From Nonomuraea sp. SYSU D8015 (GTDB lineage: Bacteria > Actinomycetota > Actinomycetes > Streptosporangiales > Streptosporangiaceae), in assembly GCF_008065375.1 (NCBI RefSeq), contig NZ_VJYI01000004.1:248001-312000 (forward strand): DNA of 64,000 nt, in the 5' to 3' direction. The notes under the pieces were generated by a model. The model did not search any database. It had not been told where the DNA came from and was given only the letters and a program-made list of their open reading frames with translations. This document shows, piece by piece, positions 32,461-41,162 of the stretch. A program made the position numbers and the translations under genes. Every line of letters starts with the position of its first letter. Positions within the stretch are counted from its first letter, which is position 1.

Positions 32461-35400
32461 GTGCATGTCCCGGTACACCCAGTCCGTTTCGTGACCGCAG
32501 CGGCCCTGTTCGACGGCCACGACGCGGCGATCAACATCATGCGGCGGATCCTCCAGTCCCAGGGGGCCGAGGTGATCCATCTGGGACACAACCGCTCCGT
32601 GGACGAGATCGTCACGGCCGCCATCCAGGAGGACGTCCAGGGCGTGGCGATCAGCTCGTACCAGGGCGGGCACGTCGAGTTCTTCACCTACCTCGTGGAG
32701 TTGCTGCGCGAGCGCGGAGCCGGGCACGTCAAGGTGTACGGCGGCGGCGGGGGCGTGATCGTCCCGGAGGAGATCGAGCTGCTGCACTCGCGTGGCGTCA
32801 CGCGCATCTTCTCGCCGGAGGACGGCCAGCGCTACGGCCTGCCCGGCATGATCAACAAGCTGATCGAGGACTGCGACGTCGAGCTGGGCGACCCGCCCAC
32901 GGCGGAGGCAGTGGTGTCCGGCGACCAGGCCGCGCTGGCCCGCGCGATCACGCTCATCGAGGGCGGGCGTGCCCCGGCCGCGCTGCTGGACGGGCTGAAG
33001 ACGGACAGGCACGTCCCGGTGCTGGGCATCACGGGCACGGGCGGCTCGGGCAAGTCCTCGCTCACCGACGAGCTGGTACGCAGGTTCCGCGTCGACAACG
33101 ACGACAAACTGCGCATCGCCGTCCTCGCCATCGACCCCACCCGCAGGCGCGGCGGCGGCGCCCTGCTGGGCGACCGCATCAGGATGAACAGCCTGGGCCC
33201 CCAGATCTACTTCCGCTCCCTGGCCACCAGGGGCGCCCCCAACGAGGTGCCCGGCTGCCTCGACGACGTGATCAGGGTCTGCCGGGCCGCCGGCCACGAC
33301 CTGGTGATCGTGGAGACGCCGGGCATCGGCCAGGGCGACGCCGGGATCGTCCCCCACGTGGACGTGCCCATCTACGTGATGACGCCCGAGTTCGGCGCGG
33401 CCTCCCAGCTCGAGAAGATCGACATGCTCGACTTCGCCGAGGCCGTGGTGATCAACAAGTACGAGCGGCGCGGCGCGGAGGACGCCCTGCGCGACGTCCG
33501 CCGCCAGCTCGTACGCAACCGCGAGGCGTTCGGCGCCCGGCCGGAGGACATGCCGGTCTTCGGCACCATCGCCGCCCGCTACAACGACGCCGGCGTCACG
33601 GCCCTCTACCACCACCTCAAGGGCCTTCTGCTGGAGAACGCCGGGCCGGGGCTGCTGCCGGAGGTCACCGAGCGCACCTCGCAGGCGTCGGCCGCCATCG
33701 TGCCGCCCGCCAGGTCCCGCTACCTGGCCGAGATCGCCGAGACCGTCCGCGCGTACCACGCCGAGACCCTCGCCCAGGCCGAGGTGGCCCGCCGCCGCCA
33801 GCAGCTCGCCGCCGTCCAGGAGCTCATGGACGACGACCGGCTGAAGGAGCTGCACGCCGCCGCCGACCGCGAGCTCACCGACGAGAGCCGCACCCTGATC
33901 GACACCTGGCCCGCCGTCAAGGAGCGGTACACCGCCGACGAACTGGTGGTGAAGGTACGCGACCGGGAGATCCACACTCCGCTCTGGCGGGAGACGCTCT
34001 CCGGCAGCCGCGTGCCGCGCGTGGCCCTGCCCCGCTGCACTGACCACGGCGACCTCCTGCGCTTCCTCCGCAGCGAGAACCTCCCGGGAACGTTCCCGTT
34101 CACCGCCGGCGTGTTCCCGTTCAAGCGCGACGACGAGGACCCGACGAGGATGTTCGCGGGCGAGGGCGACCCGTTCCGCACCAACCGGCGCTTCAAGCTG
34201 CTGTCGGAGGGCCAGCCCGCGACCCGGCTGTCCACGGCGTTCGACTCCGTGACGCTGTACGGCCACGACCCCGACCCGCGTCCCGACATCTACGGAAAAG
34301 TCGGCACCTCGGGCGTCTCGATCGCGACCCTCGACGACATGAAGGTGCTGTACGACGGCTTCGACCTGACGGCGCCCAACACGTCGGTCTCCATGACGAT
34401 CAACGGCCCCGCCCCGACAATCCTGGCCTTCTTCCTCAACACGGCCGTCGACCAGTCCCTCGACCGCTTCCGCGCCGAGCAGGGCCGCGAGCCGTCACCC
34501 GAGGAGGCGGCGGAGGTGCGCGCCCGCACGCTGGCCACCGTCAGGGGCACGGTCCAGGCCGACATCCTGAAGGAGGACCAGGGCCAGAACACCTGCATCT
34601 TCTCCACCGAGTTCAGTCTGCGGATGATGGCCGACATCCAGGAGTGGTTCATCAAGAACGGCGTGCGCAACTTCTACTCGGTCTCGATCTCCGGCTACCA
34701 CATCGCCGAGGCCGGGGCCAACCCGATCAGCCAGCTCGCGTTCACGCTGGCCAACGGGTTCACGTACGTGGAGGCGTACCTGGCCAGGGGCATGAAGATC
34801 GACGACTTCGCGCCCAACCTGTCGTTCTTCTTCTCCAACGGCATGGACCCCGAGTACAGCGTGCTCGGGCGCGTGGCGCGCCGCATATGGGCGGTGGCGA
34901 TGCGGGAGCGGTACGGCGCCGCCGAGCGCTCCCAGAAGCTCAAGTACCACATCCAGACCTCGGGCAGGTCCCTGCACGCCCAGGAGATGAACTTCAACGA
35001 CATCCGCACCACCCTGCAGGCCCTGATCGCGATCTACGACAACTGCAACAGCCTGCACACCAACGCCTTCGACGAGGCCGTCACCACCCCGTCGGCCGAC
35101 TCCGTCCGCCGCGCCATGGCGATCCAGCTCATCATCAACCGCGAATGGGGCCTGGCCAGGAACGAGAACCCGCTACAGGGGTCGTTCATCATCGAGGAGC
35201 TGACGGACCTGGTGGAGGAGGCGGTGCTGGCCGAGTTCGAGCGCCTGTCGGACCGGGGCGGCGTGCTGGGGGCGATGGAGACCGGCTACCAGCGCGGCAA
35301 GATCCAGGACGAGTCCATGCTGTACGAGATGCGCAAGCACGACGGCTCGCTGCCGATCATCGGCGTCAACACGTTCAGGAACGAGCATGCCGACGAGCCC

Positions 35401-35646
35401 CAGCCGCACAAGCTGGAGCTCGCCAGGGGCACCGAGGAGGAGAAGCGGTCGCAGCTCGACCGGCTGCGTGCCTTCCACGAGCGCCACCGGGCCGAGGCTC
35501 CCGTACAACTGGCCCGGCTGCGCGAGGTCGCCATGTCGGACGGCAACGCGTTCGAGGTGCTGATGGAGGCATCCCGCGTCTGCTCGCTCGGTCAGATCAC
35601 CGACGCCCTGTTCGAGGCGGGCGGTCAGTACCGTCGCAACGTGTGA
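32461..35646 (+). CDS. icmF: Fused isobutyryl-CoA mutase
   Basis: A 1061-residue adenosylcobalamin enzyme that interconverts isobutyryl-CoA and n-butyryl-CoA. Domain order is characteristic of IcmF: the B12-binding domain (residues 8-140, with LFDGHDAAINIMRRI carrying the lower-ligand His), the MeaB-like G-protein chaperone domain (P-loop GTGGSGKSS near residue 195), and the large mutase subunit with substrate domain from about 500 (YGKVGTSGVSIATLDDMK, NTSVSMTINGPAP, FYSVSISGYHIAEAGANP). Length fits the family. The GTG start has AAGGAG about 12 bases upstream. It links valine and fatty-acid metabolism. No B12 riboswitch was seen. Confidence 0.96.
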   Translation: MHVPVHPVRFVTAAALFDGHDAAINIMRRILQSQGAEVIHLGHNRSVDEIVTAAIQEDVQGVAISSYQGGHVEFFTYLVELLRERGAGHVKVYGGGGGVIVPEEIELLHSRGVTRIFSPEDGQRYGLPGMINKLIEDCDVELGDPPTAEAVVSGDQAALARAITLIEGGRAPAALLDGLKTDRHVPVLGITGTGGSGKSSLTDELVRRFRVDNDDKLRIAVLAIDPTRRRGGGALLGDRIRMNSLGPQIYFRSLATRGAPNEVPGCLDDVIRVCRAAGHDLVIVETPGIGQGDAGIVPHVDVPIYVMTPEFGAASQLEKIDMLDFAEAVVINKYERRGAEDALRDVRRQLVRNREAFGARPEDMPVFGTIAARYNDAGVTALYHHLKGLLLENAGPGLLPEVTERTSQASAAIVPPARSRYLAEIAETVRAYHAETLAQAEVARRRQQLAAVQELMDDDRLKELHAAADRELTDESRTLIDTWPAVKERYTADELVVKVRDREIHTPLWRETLSGSRVPRVALPRCTDHGDLLRFLRSENLPGTFPFTAGVFPFKRDDEDPTRMFAGEGDPFRTNRRFKLLSEGQPATRLSTAFDSVTLYGHDPDPRPDIYGKVGTSGVSIATLDDMKVLYDGFDLTAPNTSVSMTINGPAPTILAFFLNTAVDQSLDRFRAEQGREPSPEEAAEVRARTLATVRGTVQADILKEDQGQNTCIFSTEFSLRMMADIQEWFIKNGVRNFYSVSISGYHIAEAGANPISQLAFTLANGFTYVEAYLARGMKIDDFAPNLSFFFSNGMDPEYSVLGRVARRIWAVAMRERYGAAERSQKLKYHIQTSGRSLHAQEMNFNDIRTTLQALIAIYDNCNSLHTNAFDEAVTTPSADSVRRAMAIQLIINREWGLARNENPLQGSFIIEELTDLVEEAVLAEFERLSDRGGVLGAMETGYQRGKIQDESMLYEMRKHDGSLPIIGVNTFRNEHADEPQPHKLELARGTEEEKRSQLDRLRAFHERHRAEAPVQLARLREVAMSDGNAFEVLMEASRVCSLGQITDALFEAGGQYRRNV

Positions 35647-35649
35647 GGA

Positions 35650-35955
35650 TCAGCAGGTCTTCGCGCCGTCGAAGCGCTTGCCTCGGGCGACCTTGCTGTA
35701 GATCGTCCCCCCGGGGCTGACGGTCGTGCAGGGACCGTCGCCGCCCCAGCCCCAGACGATCTTCATCCTCACCCGGTACTTGCAGCCGTTGTACGCGTAG
35801 CCAGTCTTGGTGATCTTCCCCGTGGTCTGCCAGACGCTGACGCAGCCGGGGATCTTGCCGAGCGTGGACGCCTGCGCCGGGGCGGCCAGGCCGAACGAGG
35901 CGGCCCCCGCCGCTCCCGCGATCGTCAGCACCGCCAGTGACCTGCGGATGGACAT
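35650..35955 (-). CDS. Small secreted four-cysteine protein resembling tendamistat-type alpha-amylase inhibitors
   Basis: A 101-residue precursor. Residues 1-30 are a signal peptide ending APAQAS. The mature ~70 residues have four cysteines at 38, 58, 76 and 101. The pattern (CVSVWQ...NGCKYRVRMKIVW...GPC.TVSPGG...C) follows Streptomyces amylase inhibitors such as tendamistat, including the 18-residue spacing between Cys2 and Cys3 and the PG turn after Cys3. The WRY inhibitory triplet is not conserved; the loop reads WQTTGK instead. It may thus be a scaffold homologue with another target. The family assignment is from remembered sequence pattern only. Confidence 0.7.
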   Translation of the reverse strand: MSIRRSLAVLTIAGAAGAASFGLAAPAQASTLGKIPGCVSVWQTTGKITKTGYAYNGCKYRVRMKIVWGWGGDGPCTTVSPGGTIYSKVARGKRFDGAKTC

Positions 35956-36103
35956 ATCGTTCTCCCTCTCTCTCCCTCGATCGGTGGGGACAAGAGGACG
36001 GTAGGACCGGCCGGGTTGAGTATTTGTTGAGACCGCGTTGAGGCCGCTCGCGACCGCGCCGATAGGATCCCCAGCCGGGGACCATCGCTATCAGGAGGCT
36101 TTC

Positions 36104-36604
36104 ATGTCCGATGTCACCTTCAAGGGCAACCCTGTCACCGTGAGCGGCACCTTCCCGAAGCCCGGCGACAGCGCACCCGCCTTCCGCCTGGTGGGCGGCG
36201 ATCTGTCCGAGCGCACGCTGGACGACTTCGGGCAGGCCACCAAGGTGCTCAACATCTTCCCGAGCGTCGACACCGGCGTCTGCGCGGCCTCCGTGCGCCG
36301 CTTCAACCAGGTGGCCGCCGAGCACCCCGGCGTCGAGGTCCTCTGCGTCTCCGCGGACCTGCCGTTCGCGCAGAAGCGGTTCTGCGGCGCCGAGGGGCTC
36401 GACAACGTGACCATGCTGTCGCTCATGCGCGGCCGCGAGTTCCTGACCGACTACGGCGTGGCCCAGGAGTCGGGGCCGCTGGCCGGGCTGGCCGCGCGGG
36501 CGGTGGTCGTGCTCGACGGCGACAACAAGGTGATCTACTCCGAGCTGGTGCCCGAGATCACGCAGGAGCCCGACTACGAGGGCGCGCTCAACGCCCTCAA
36601 GTAA
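36104..36604 (+). CDS. tpx: Thiol peroxidase
   Basis: A 166-residue atypical 2-Cys peroxiredoxin that reduces organic hydroperoxides and H2O2 using thioredoxin. The peroxidatic Cys60 is in SVDTGVCAASVRRFN and the resolving Cys94 in KRFCGAEG, matching the E. coli Tpx positions within one residue. An AGGAGG ribosome binding site eight bases upstream fixes this ATG over the longer frame. It is a single gene ended by a symmetric hairpin. Confidence 0.96.
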   Translation: MSDVTFKGNPVTVSGTFPKPGDSAPAFRLVGGDLSERTLDDFGQATKVLNIFPSVDTGVCAASVRRFNQVAAEHPGVEVLCVSADLPFAQKRFCGAEGLDNVTMLSLMRGREFLTDYGVAQESGPLAGLAARAVVVLDGDNKVIYSELVPEITQEPDYEGALNALK

Positions 36605-36613
36605 CCCCTCGAC

Positions 36614-36644
36614 GGGTCACCGTTCGTGGCACGGGCGGTGACCC
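36614..36644. terminator. Bidirectional hairpin between tpx and the DivIVA gene
   Basis: GGGTCACCG/CGGTGACCC forms a perfect 9-bp stem with a 13-nt loop in the 43-bp gap between two convergent genes. It is probably a shared terminator. Confidence 0.7.
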
Positions 36645-36647
36645 CGT

Positions 36648-37301
36648 CTAGTCCTCGCCCGCCGAGGAGTGGGCGACGGTGTGCGCCGGGCTCGCGTCCG
36701 GCAGGCTGCCCAGCTTGTTGACCTCGTTCGCCAGCCCTTCCAGGACCGCACGCAACTGGACCTGCGTGACCTCCGCGAAGGTGCGCAGGTAGGCGATACG
36801 GCGCTCCAGTTCCTCGGCTTCGGCCGACTGGACCGCACCACTCGAGCGATAGACGGTGACCGCCCGGCTGGAGGCCTCCTCCGCCTGCTGCTGTGCCTCC
36901 TGAAGGATCTGCTCGTACTGCTGACGCGCTTGTGCCACCAGCCGGCGGGCGTAGTCCTCCGCCTGGGCTATCTGGGCGTCCGCCGTCTGCTGGGCGCGGG
37001 AGAGCAGGTTGACGGCGTCGACGTTGAGCCTGGCCTGTGTGACACCCGAGGTGGTGACCTCGGCGCCGTGGTTCTTGTACCAGTTCCTCAGCCGCTCGAC
37101 CTCCGCGCGCAGGTCGGCCTTCTCCATGTCGCCGGCCGCCATGTCGTCGGCCATGCGGTACAGGAAGGCCCGCACCTCATCCTCGCTGTAGCCGCGGTGA
37201 CCGAACTTGGTACGTGAGAACTCCTTGTTCCGTACCCGCTCCGGCGTAAGTCGCTGGCGGTCGTTCGATGGGCGATGTGCCCACGGCGTCTCTCCCGTCA
37301 C
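36648..37301 (-). CDS. DivIVA-domain coiled-coil protein
   Basis: A 217-residue cytoplasmic protein. The N-terminal DivIVA motif (NKEFSRTKFGHRGYSEDEVRAFLYRMADDM) precedes a long coiled coil (residues 65-195, RLVAQARQQYEQILQEAQQQAEEASSRA). Such proteins bind curved or polar membrane and scaffold growth machinery. The GTG start overlaps the stop of the flavohemoprotein gene (GTGA), so it is translationally coupled to it. That frame choice is supported by the overlap and by the absence of homology upstream. A link between globins and a polar scaffold is unusual. Confidence 0.87.
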   Translation of the reverse strand: MTGETPWAHRPSNDRQRLTPERVRNKEFSRTKFGHRGYSEDEVRAFLYRMADDMAAGDMEKADLRAEVERLRNWYKNHGAEVTTSGVTQARLNVDAVNLLSRAQQTADAQIAQAEDYARRLVAQARQQYEQILQEAQQQAEEASSRAVTVYRSSGAVQSAEAEELERRIAYLRTFAEVTQVQLRAVLEGLANEVNKLGSLPDASPAHTVAHSSAGED

Positions 37302-38419
37302 TGCTCCCTGCCTCCAGCACTGGTGAACTCGTCGAAGCGGACCTGACCGGGCGGCACGCCGGCGTCCAGGAGCCGGGCGACCGAGCCCTGGACCATCTCT
37401 TCGGAGCCGCAGACGAAGACGTCCTGGCCGCGCCATGCCTTCAACGCGACGTCCACCGCATAGCCGTGCTCACCGCTGTAGAAGGCGTCGTTGGACACGA
37501 CCGGCACCACGTTCAGCCATGGGTTCTCCGCGTCCAGCTTGGACAGCGCCTCGATGTCGTACAGTTCCCGGGACGTCCGGGCGCCCACGAACAGGTGGAC
37601 GTTGCGGCGCGGCCCTTCGTAGGCCACCTGCTCCACGAGTGCCTTGAGGGGAGCGAGGCCCGTGCCGCCGGCGATCAGGAGGAGATCTCTGGGCTGGTTC
37701 GCGTCGAGCGTCAGCCGGTCGCCCACCGGCGCGCCCAGCTTCAGGATGTCGCCGCGTTGCGCGCCGTGCGCCAGAGCTGTGCTGACGATGCCTCCGTCGA
37801 TCACGCGCACGTGCAGGTCGATGGTGTTGTCGCGACGCGGCGCGTTGGCGAACGAGTAGAAACGCCACACTTTCGGTCGCAGCGCCACCGAGACCGACGC
37901 GGACTGCCCCGCCCGGAAGGGGTAGGGGTAGTTCAGGCGGGCCCGGATCACGGCGATGCCGGGGGCGCGCACCTCGTGAAGGATGATCTCGCCCTCCCAC
38001 CAGGGCGGCGACGTGGCCGACGCCTCGTCGGCCGCCTCGCTCATCACCTTCGCGACCAGGCCGTACGCCTGCGTCCAGTCGCGTGCCAGGGCGGGTGTCC
38101 AGCGATCGCCGAGGAAGTGCTCCAGGGTGGCGAGCAGCGCCTGCCCGACGGCGGGATAATGCTGCGCGACCACGGAGAACTTGCGGTGGTCGCGGCCGAG
38201 CTGCTGGAGGAACGGAACCAGGTCGTCCACCCGGTCGACGTTGCTGACGACGTGCCCCAGCGCGCTGACGAGCCGGTCCCGCTGCGCGGCCATGGACACC
38301 GGGAACAGGCCGCGGGTCTCCGGATACATCAGGAATAAGGCTGAGTAGAAGAACAGCGGCACCTGATCACCCGACTGGGCGACCAGGTGCCAACTGCCCT
38401 TCAAGGCGTCCGTGTCCAC
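37298..38419 (-). CDS. Flavohemoprotein-like globin/FAD/NAD reductase
   Basis: A 373-residue protein with a globin domain (1-135) fused to a ferredoxin-NADP reductase-like module. The proximal heme His lies in the F-helix region GRDHRKFSV. FAD binding is shown by WRFYSFANAPR (RxYS) and NAD(P) binding by LLIAGGTGLAPLKALV and FVCGSEEMV. This is the domain order of Hmp nitric oxide dioxygenase, which turns NO into nitrate. The GTG start follows immediately after the stop of the truncated hemoglobin gene. Distal-pocket residues are divergent, so activity on NO is likely but not certain. Confidence 0.9.
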   Translation of the reverse strand: MDTDALKGSWHLVAQSGDQVPLFFYSALFLMYPETRGLFPVSMAAQRDRLVSALGHVVSNVDRVDDLVPFLQQLGRDHRKFSVVAQHYPAVGQALLATLEHFLGDRWTPALARDWTQAYGLVAKVMSEAADEASATSPPWWEGEIILHEVRAPGIAVIRARLNYPYPFRAGQSASVSVALRPKVWRFYSFANAPRRDNTIDLHVRVIDGGIVSTALAHGAQRGDILKLGAPVGDRLTLDANQPRDLLLIAGGTGLAPLKALVEQVAYEGPRRNVHLFVGARTSRELYDIEALSKLDAENPWLNVVPVVSNDAFYSGEHGYAVDVALKAWRGQDVFVCGSEEMVQGSVARLLDAGVPPGQVRFDEFTSAGGREQ

Positions 38420-38791
38420 TTACCGGGCTGCCTCTGCGGACTGCTCCACGACGGCACCTCGCACCTGGCTCAGGACGGTGGCGACGTGCCGCACGACCTC
38501 CTCGTCGGCGCCGTGCTTCCGGAGCGCCGTGACGACCATGTCGCCGACCAGCTCATAGTGCTCCCCGGTGATGCCCATGCCCCGGTGCGCATCGGCGAGG
38601 TCCTGCCCTTCGTACACTTCCGGGCCGCCGAGGACGGAGCACAGCAGCATGACCATGTGCCGCTTCAGCCTCGGCAGGTCGACGCCCTCGAAATACGGCT
38701 TGAGGTCGGGATCGTCCAGTGCGACCGCGTAGAAGTCGTCGACCACTTCGCGGACCGTTGAGGCGCCGACTTTCTCGTAGTACGAAGCCAT
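38420..38791 (-). CDS. glbN: Group I truncated hemoglobin
   Basis: A 123-residue heme protein of the 2-on-2 globin family. It has B10 Tyr21 in VVDDFYAVALDDPDLKPYF, the GG motif in CSVLGGPEVYEG, and proximal His69 in DLADAHRGMGITGEHY. Group I members bind O2 and NO and can detoxify NO when given a reductase. Here the next gene supplies a globin-linked reductase. The ribosome binding site AGGAGGTTT precedes the start. It is the first gene of the three-gene operon with the flavohemoprotein and DivIVA genes. Confidence 0.92.
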   Translation of the reverse strand: MASYYEKVGASTVREVVDDFYAVALDDPDLKPYFEGVDLPRLKRHMVMLLCSVLGGPEVYEGQDLADAHRGMGITGEHYELVGDMVVTALRKHGADEEVVRHVATVLSQVRGAVVEQSAEAAR

Positions 38792-39228
38792 AGGGACTGC
38801 GAAACCTCCTAATCGAACACATTTTCATCAGTGTTTACAGCAAGCAAACTTCCTGGTCCTCTGCGTGATCCTCAGGACGCGGTGGAGGCCGGCGGCAGGG
38901 AGTCGGTGGCCTCGGGCGTCTCGTCTACCTGCGCTGACGCCTCATTCATGCTCATGGAGCGGATCCTGTGCAGGCCATATCCGTGCTGGCCCTTAACCCT
39001 TCAGGTTTTCCGAGTACGTGAACATGCCTCAGGAACACTAGGGGGAGATCAACTCACTCGCAACCGTTTCGCACCGACAATGCCGCCTTTTTCGGACAGT
39101 CATTCCGCCTTTCGGGGCTATTCCACGCGGAGCACCCGATACCTCCTGGAGCGGGCGTGGCATGATGCGGCGAGACGCCCGAAGGGAGGAAGCGCGGACG
39201 GGAGCCGAGAGGTTTCCGCGCGAAACTG
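38792..39228. other. Intergenic region between glbN and the BtuF-like gene
   Basis: A 437-bp gap separating the leftward globin operon from the rightward metal-receptor gene. It is less GC-rich than its surroundings near 38810-38870 and 39050-39110, as expected for divergent promoters. A short repeat AACAC (38816-38820)/GTGTT (38831-38835) flanks a 10-base spacer close to the globin start. Open frames here lack protein-like composition. No cobalamin riboswitch core was found. Confidence 0.5.
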
Positions 39229-39978
39229 ATGGACGACATCGGCACACCCGTGGCGGTTCCGGAGACCGTACGGCGGATCGTGTCCCTGGTGCCGTCGCTG
39301 ACCGAGTCGGTGGCGGTGACCCTGCCGGAGGCGCTGGTGGGAGCGACCGACTGGTGCTCGCATCCGGCCGGCCTCGACGTGGTCAGGGTCAGGGGCACCA
39401 AGAACCCCGACCTGGAGGCGATCAAGAAGCTCAGACCCGACGTCGTCCTGGCCAACTTCGAGGAGAACCGCCCCGCCGACCTCGAAGCCCTGCGCGAGGC
39501 CGGTCTCGCGGTCTGGGTCACGAAGATCCAGACACTGGAGGAGGCGTTCACGTCCCTGGACCGGATGTTCCGGTACGCCTGCCGCACCGATCGACCGGCC
39601 TGGCTGGAGGCGGCCGAGGCGGCCTGGAGGGCGCCCTCACCGCCTGTGCGGCGCACCGCGATCATCCCGATCTGGCGGCGGCCGTGGATGGTCGTCGGGC
39701 GTGACACCTTCACCGGTGACGTGCTCAGGCATCTCGGCGTCGACAACCTGTACGCCGGCCACGCCGAGCGCTACCCCAAGATCCCGCTCCCCGAGCTGCT
39801 GGAACGGCGCCCCGACCTCGTGGTCCTGCCCGACGAGCCCTACGCCTTCAGCGAGACGGACGGGCCCGAGTGCTTCCCCGGGCTCACGTGCGCGCTGGTC
39901 AGCGGCCGGCTGCTCACCTGGTACGGCCCCTCGCTGGTCGAGGCCCCCGCCGTCCTGCGGCGGGACCTCGGCGGCTGA
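39229..39978 (+). CDS. BtuF/TroA-like helical-backbone metal-receptor protein without signal peptide
   Basis: A 249-residue protein with the fold of cobalamin/siderophore-binding proteins. It opens RRIVSLVPSLTESVAVTLPEALVGATDWCSHPAG, followed by GTKNPDLEAIKKLRPDVVLANFEENRPADLEALREAGLAVWV and ends with the second lobe (DVLRHLGVDNLYAGHAERYPKIPLPELLERRPDLVVLPDEPY). No signal peptide, lipobox or adjacent permease is present, so it may act in the cytoplasm or as an orphan. The Cys/His in DWCSHP could bind metal. The ligand is unknown. Confidence 0.83.
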   Translation: MDDIGTPVAVPETVRRIVSLVPSLTESVAVTLPEALVGATDWCSHPAGLDVVRVRGTKNPDLEAIKKLRPDVVLANFEENRPADLEALREAGLAVWVTKIQTLEEAFTSLDRMFRYACRTDRPAWLEAAEAAWRAPSPPVRRTAIIPIWRRPWMVVGRDTFTGDVLRHLGVDNLYAGHAERYPKIPLPELLERRPDLVVLPDEPYAFSETDGPECFPGLTCALVSGRLLTWYGPSLVEAPAVLRRDLGG

Positions 39979-39998
39979 GCGGCCCGCGTCCATCCGGT

Positions 39999-41159
39999 TC
40001 AGTTCACCGCGTTCTCCTGGGCCTGCGCCAATGCCGCGTCCACGGCGGCGGGGGAGAGCACGTGCTCCATGACGATGACCGCCATGCCCGTGATCCCCGC
40101 CCGGTCGCCCAGCGACGAGGTGACGATCTCCAGGTTCCTGGTCGTGTACGGCAGGCTGCGCCGGTAGACGAGCTCCCTGATCCCGGTCAGGTAGTGCTCC
40201 CTCGTCTCCGCCATGTCTCCGGCCAGGACCAGCACGCCCGGGTTGAGCAGGCTGACCGCGGTGGCCAGCACGATGCCCAGCGTGCGTCCGGCCTCCTGGA
40301 CGCGGGCGATGGCGGTGGGGTCGCCGGCCTGGACGAGCCGGACCACGTCGCGGCTGGACTCCTGGCCCAGGTCGGTGGCGAGGGCGTGGCCGCTGGCCAG
40401 CGAGGCCACGCAGCCGCGGGAGCCGCAGGTGCAGACGCGGTCGTCGGTCTCGCGGATCCGCACATGCCCGATATTTCCGGCGGCCTCCTCGACGCCACGA
40501 TAAATCTGCCCATCGAGGATGATGCCGGTCCCGATCCCGGTGGACACCTTGATGAGGATCAGCGAGTCGGTCTCCCGCCACGACGACCACCACTCGCCCA
40601 GCGCCATCGCGTTGGCGTCGTTCTCCACGAGGATCGGCACGTCGTACCACGCCCCGATGGCCTCGCCCACCGGATGGTCGTCCCAGCCCGGCATGAGGAA
40701 CGACCTGATCACCCGCCCGCTGGTGTGGTCGACCGAGCCCGGCAGGTCCAGCCCGATGCCGCACACCTCGCTCGGAGGCCGCCCGAGCCGGTCCAGCATC
40801 CGCTGGAACGCCTGTCGCACCCACGACAGCACGGCCTCGGGCCCGCGGTCGATGCGCATCTCGGTGCGCTCCTCGGCCAGCGGCCGGGCGGCCAGGTCGG
40901 TCAGCGCCGCCCGGACGTGGGTGGCGCCCAGATCGGCGACCAGCATCAGGCGCTTGGTCGCGTCCACGTCGAGCACCGAGGGCGGTCGCCCGCCCCCGGA
41001 GGCTCCGACGCCGGACTCGTGGATGTATCCGGCGTCGATGAGCCGGTCGACCCGGTCGGTGATCGTCGACCGGGACAGGCCGGTGTACTCGATGAGTTCT
41101 TTGCGCGTCCGGCAGGTGCCATGGCGGATGAGCTGGAGGATCTGCCCTGCCGTCAGCAT
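39999..41159 (-). CDS. ROK-family transcriptional regulator of the sugar locus
   Basis: A 386-residue NagC/XylR-type repressor. The N-terminal winged helix is MLTAGQILQLIRHGTCRTRKELIEYTGLSRSTITDRVDRLIDAGYI. The ROK sugar-kinase-like domain follows, with ATP-site DLGATHVRAAL and the zinc cysteine motif CTCGSRGCV. It starts 3 bases after the MalG-type gene stop and is thus the last gene of the importer operon. It most likely represses the divergent promoters at 45568-45680, where a CAAACAA/TTGTTTG inverted repeat lies. Confidence 0.92.
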   Translation of the reverse strand: MLTAGQILQLIRHGTCRTRKELIEYTGLSRSTITDRVDRLIDAGYIHESGVGASGGGRPPSVLDVDATKRLMLVADLGATHVRAALTDLAARPLAEERTEMRIDRGPEAVLSWVRQAFQRMLDRLGRPPSEVCGIGLDLPGSVDHTSGRVIRSFLMPGWDDHPVGEAIGAWYDVPILVENDANAMALGEWWSSWRETDSLILIKVSTGIGTGIILDGQIYRGVEEAAGNIGHVRIRETDDRVCTCGSRGCVASLASGHALATDLGQESSRDVVRLVQAGDPTAIARVQEAGRTLGIVLATAVSLLNPGVLVLAGDMAETREHYLTGIRELVYRRSLPYTTRNLEIVTSSLGDRAGITGMAVIVMEHVLSPAAVDAALAQAQENAVN

Positions 41160-41162
41160 GGT

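Noticed and set aside
38792..39228. Cobalamin riboswitch before the BtuF-like gene
   Set aside because: The conserved B12-box core (GCCACTG) and its flanking stems could not be found in the gap.
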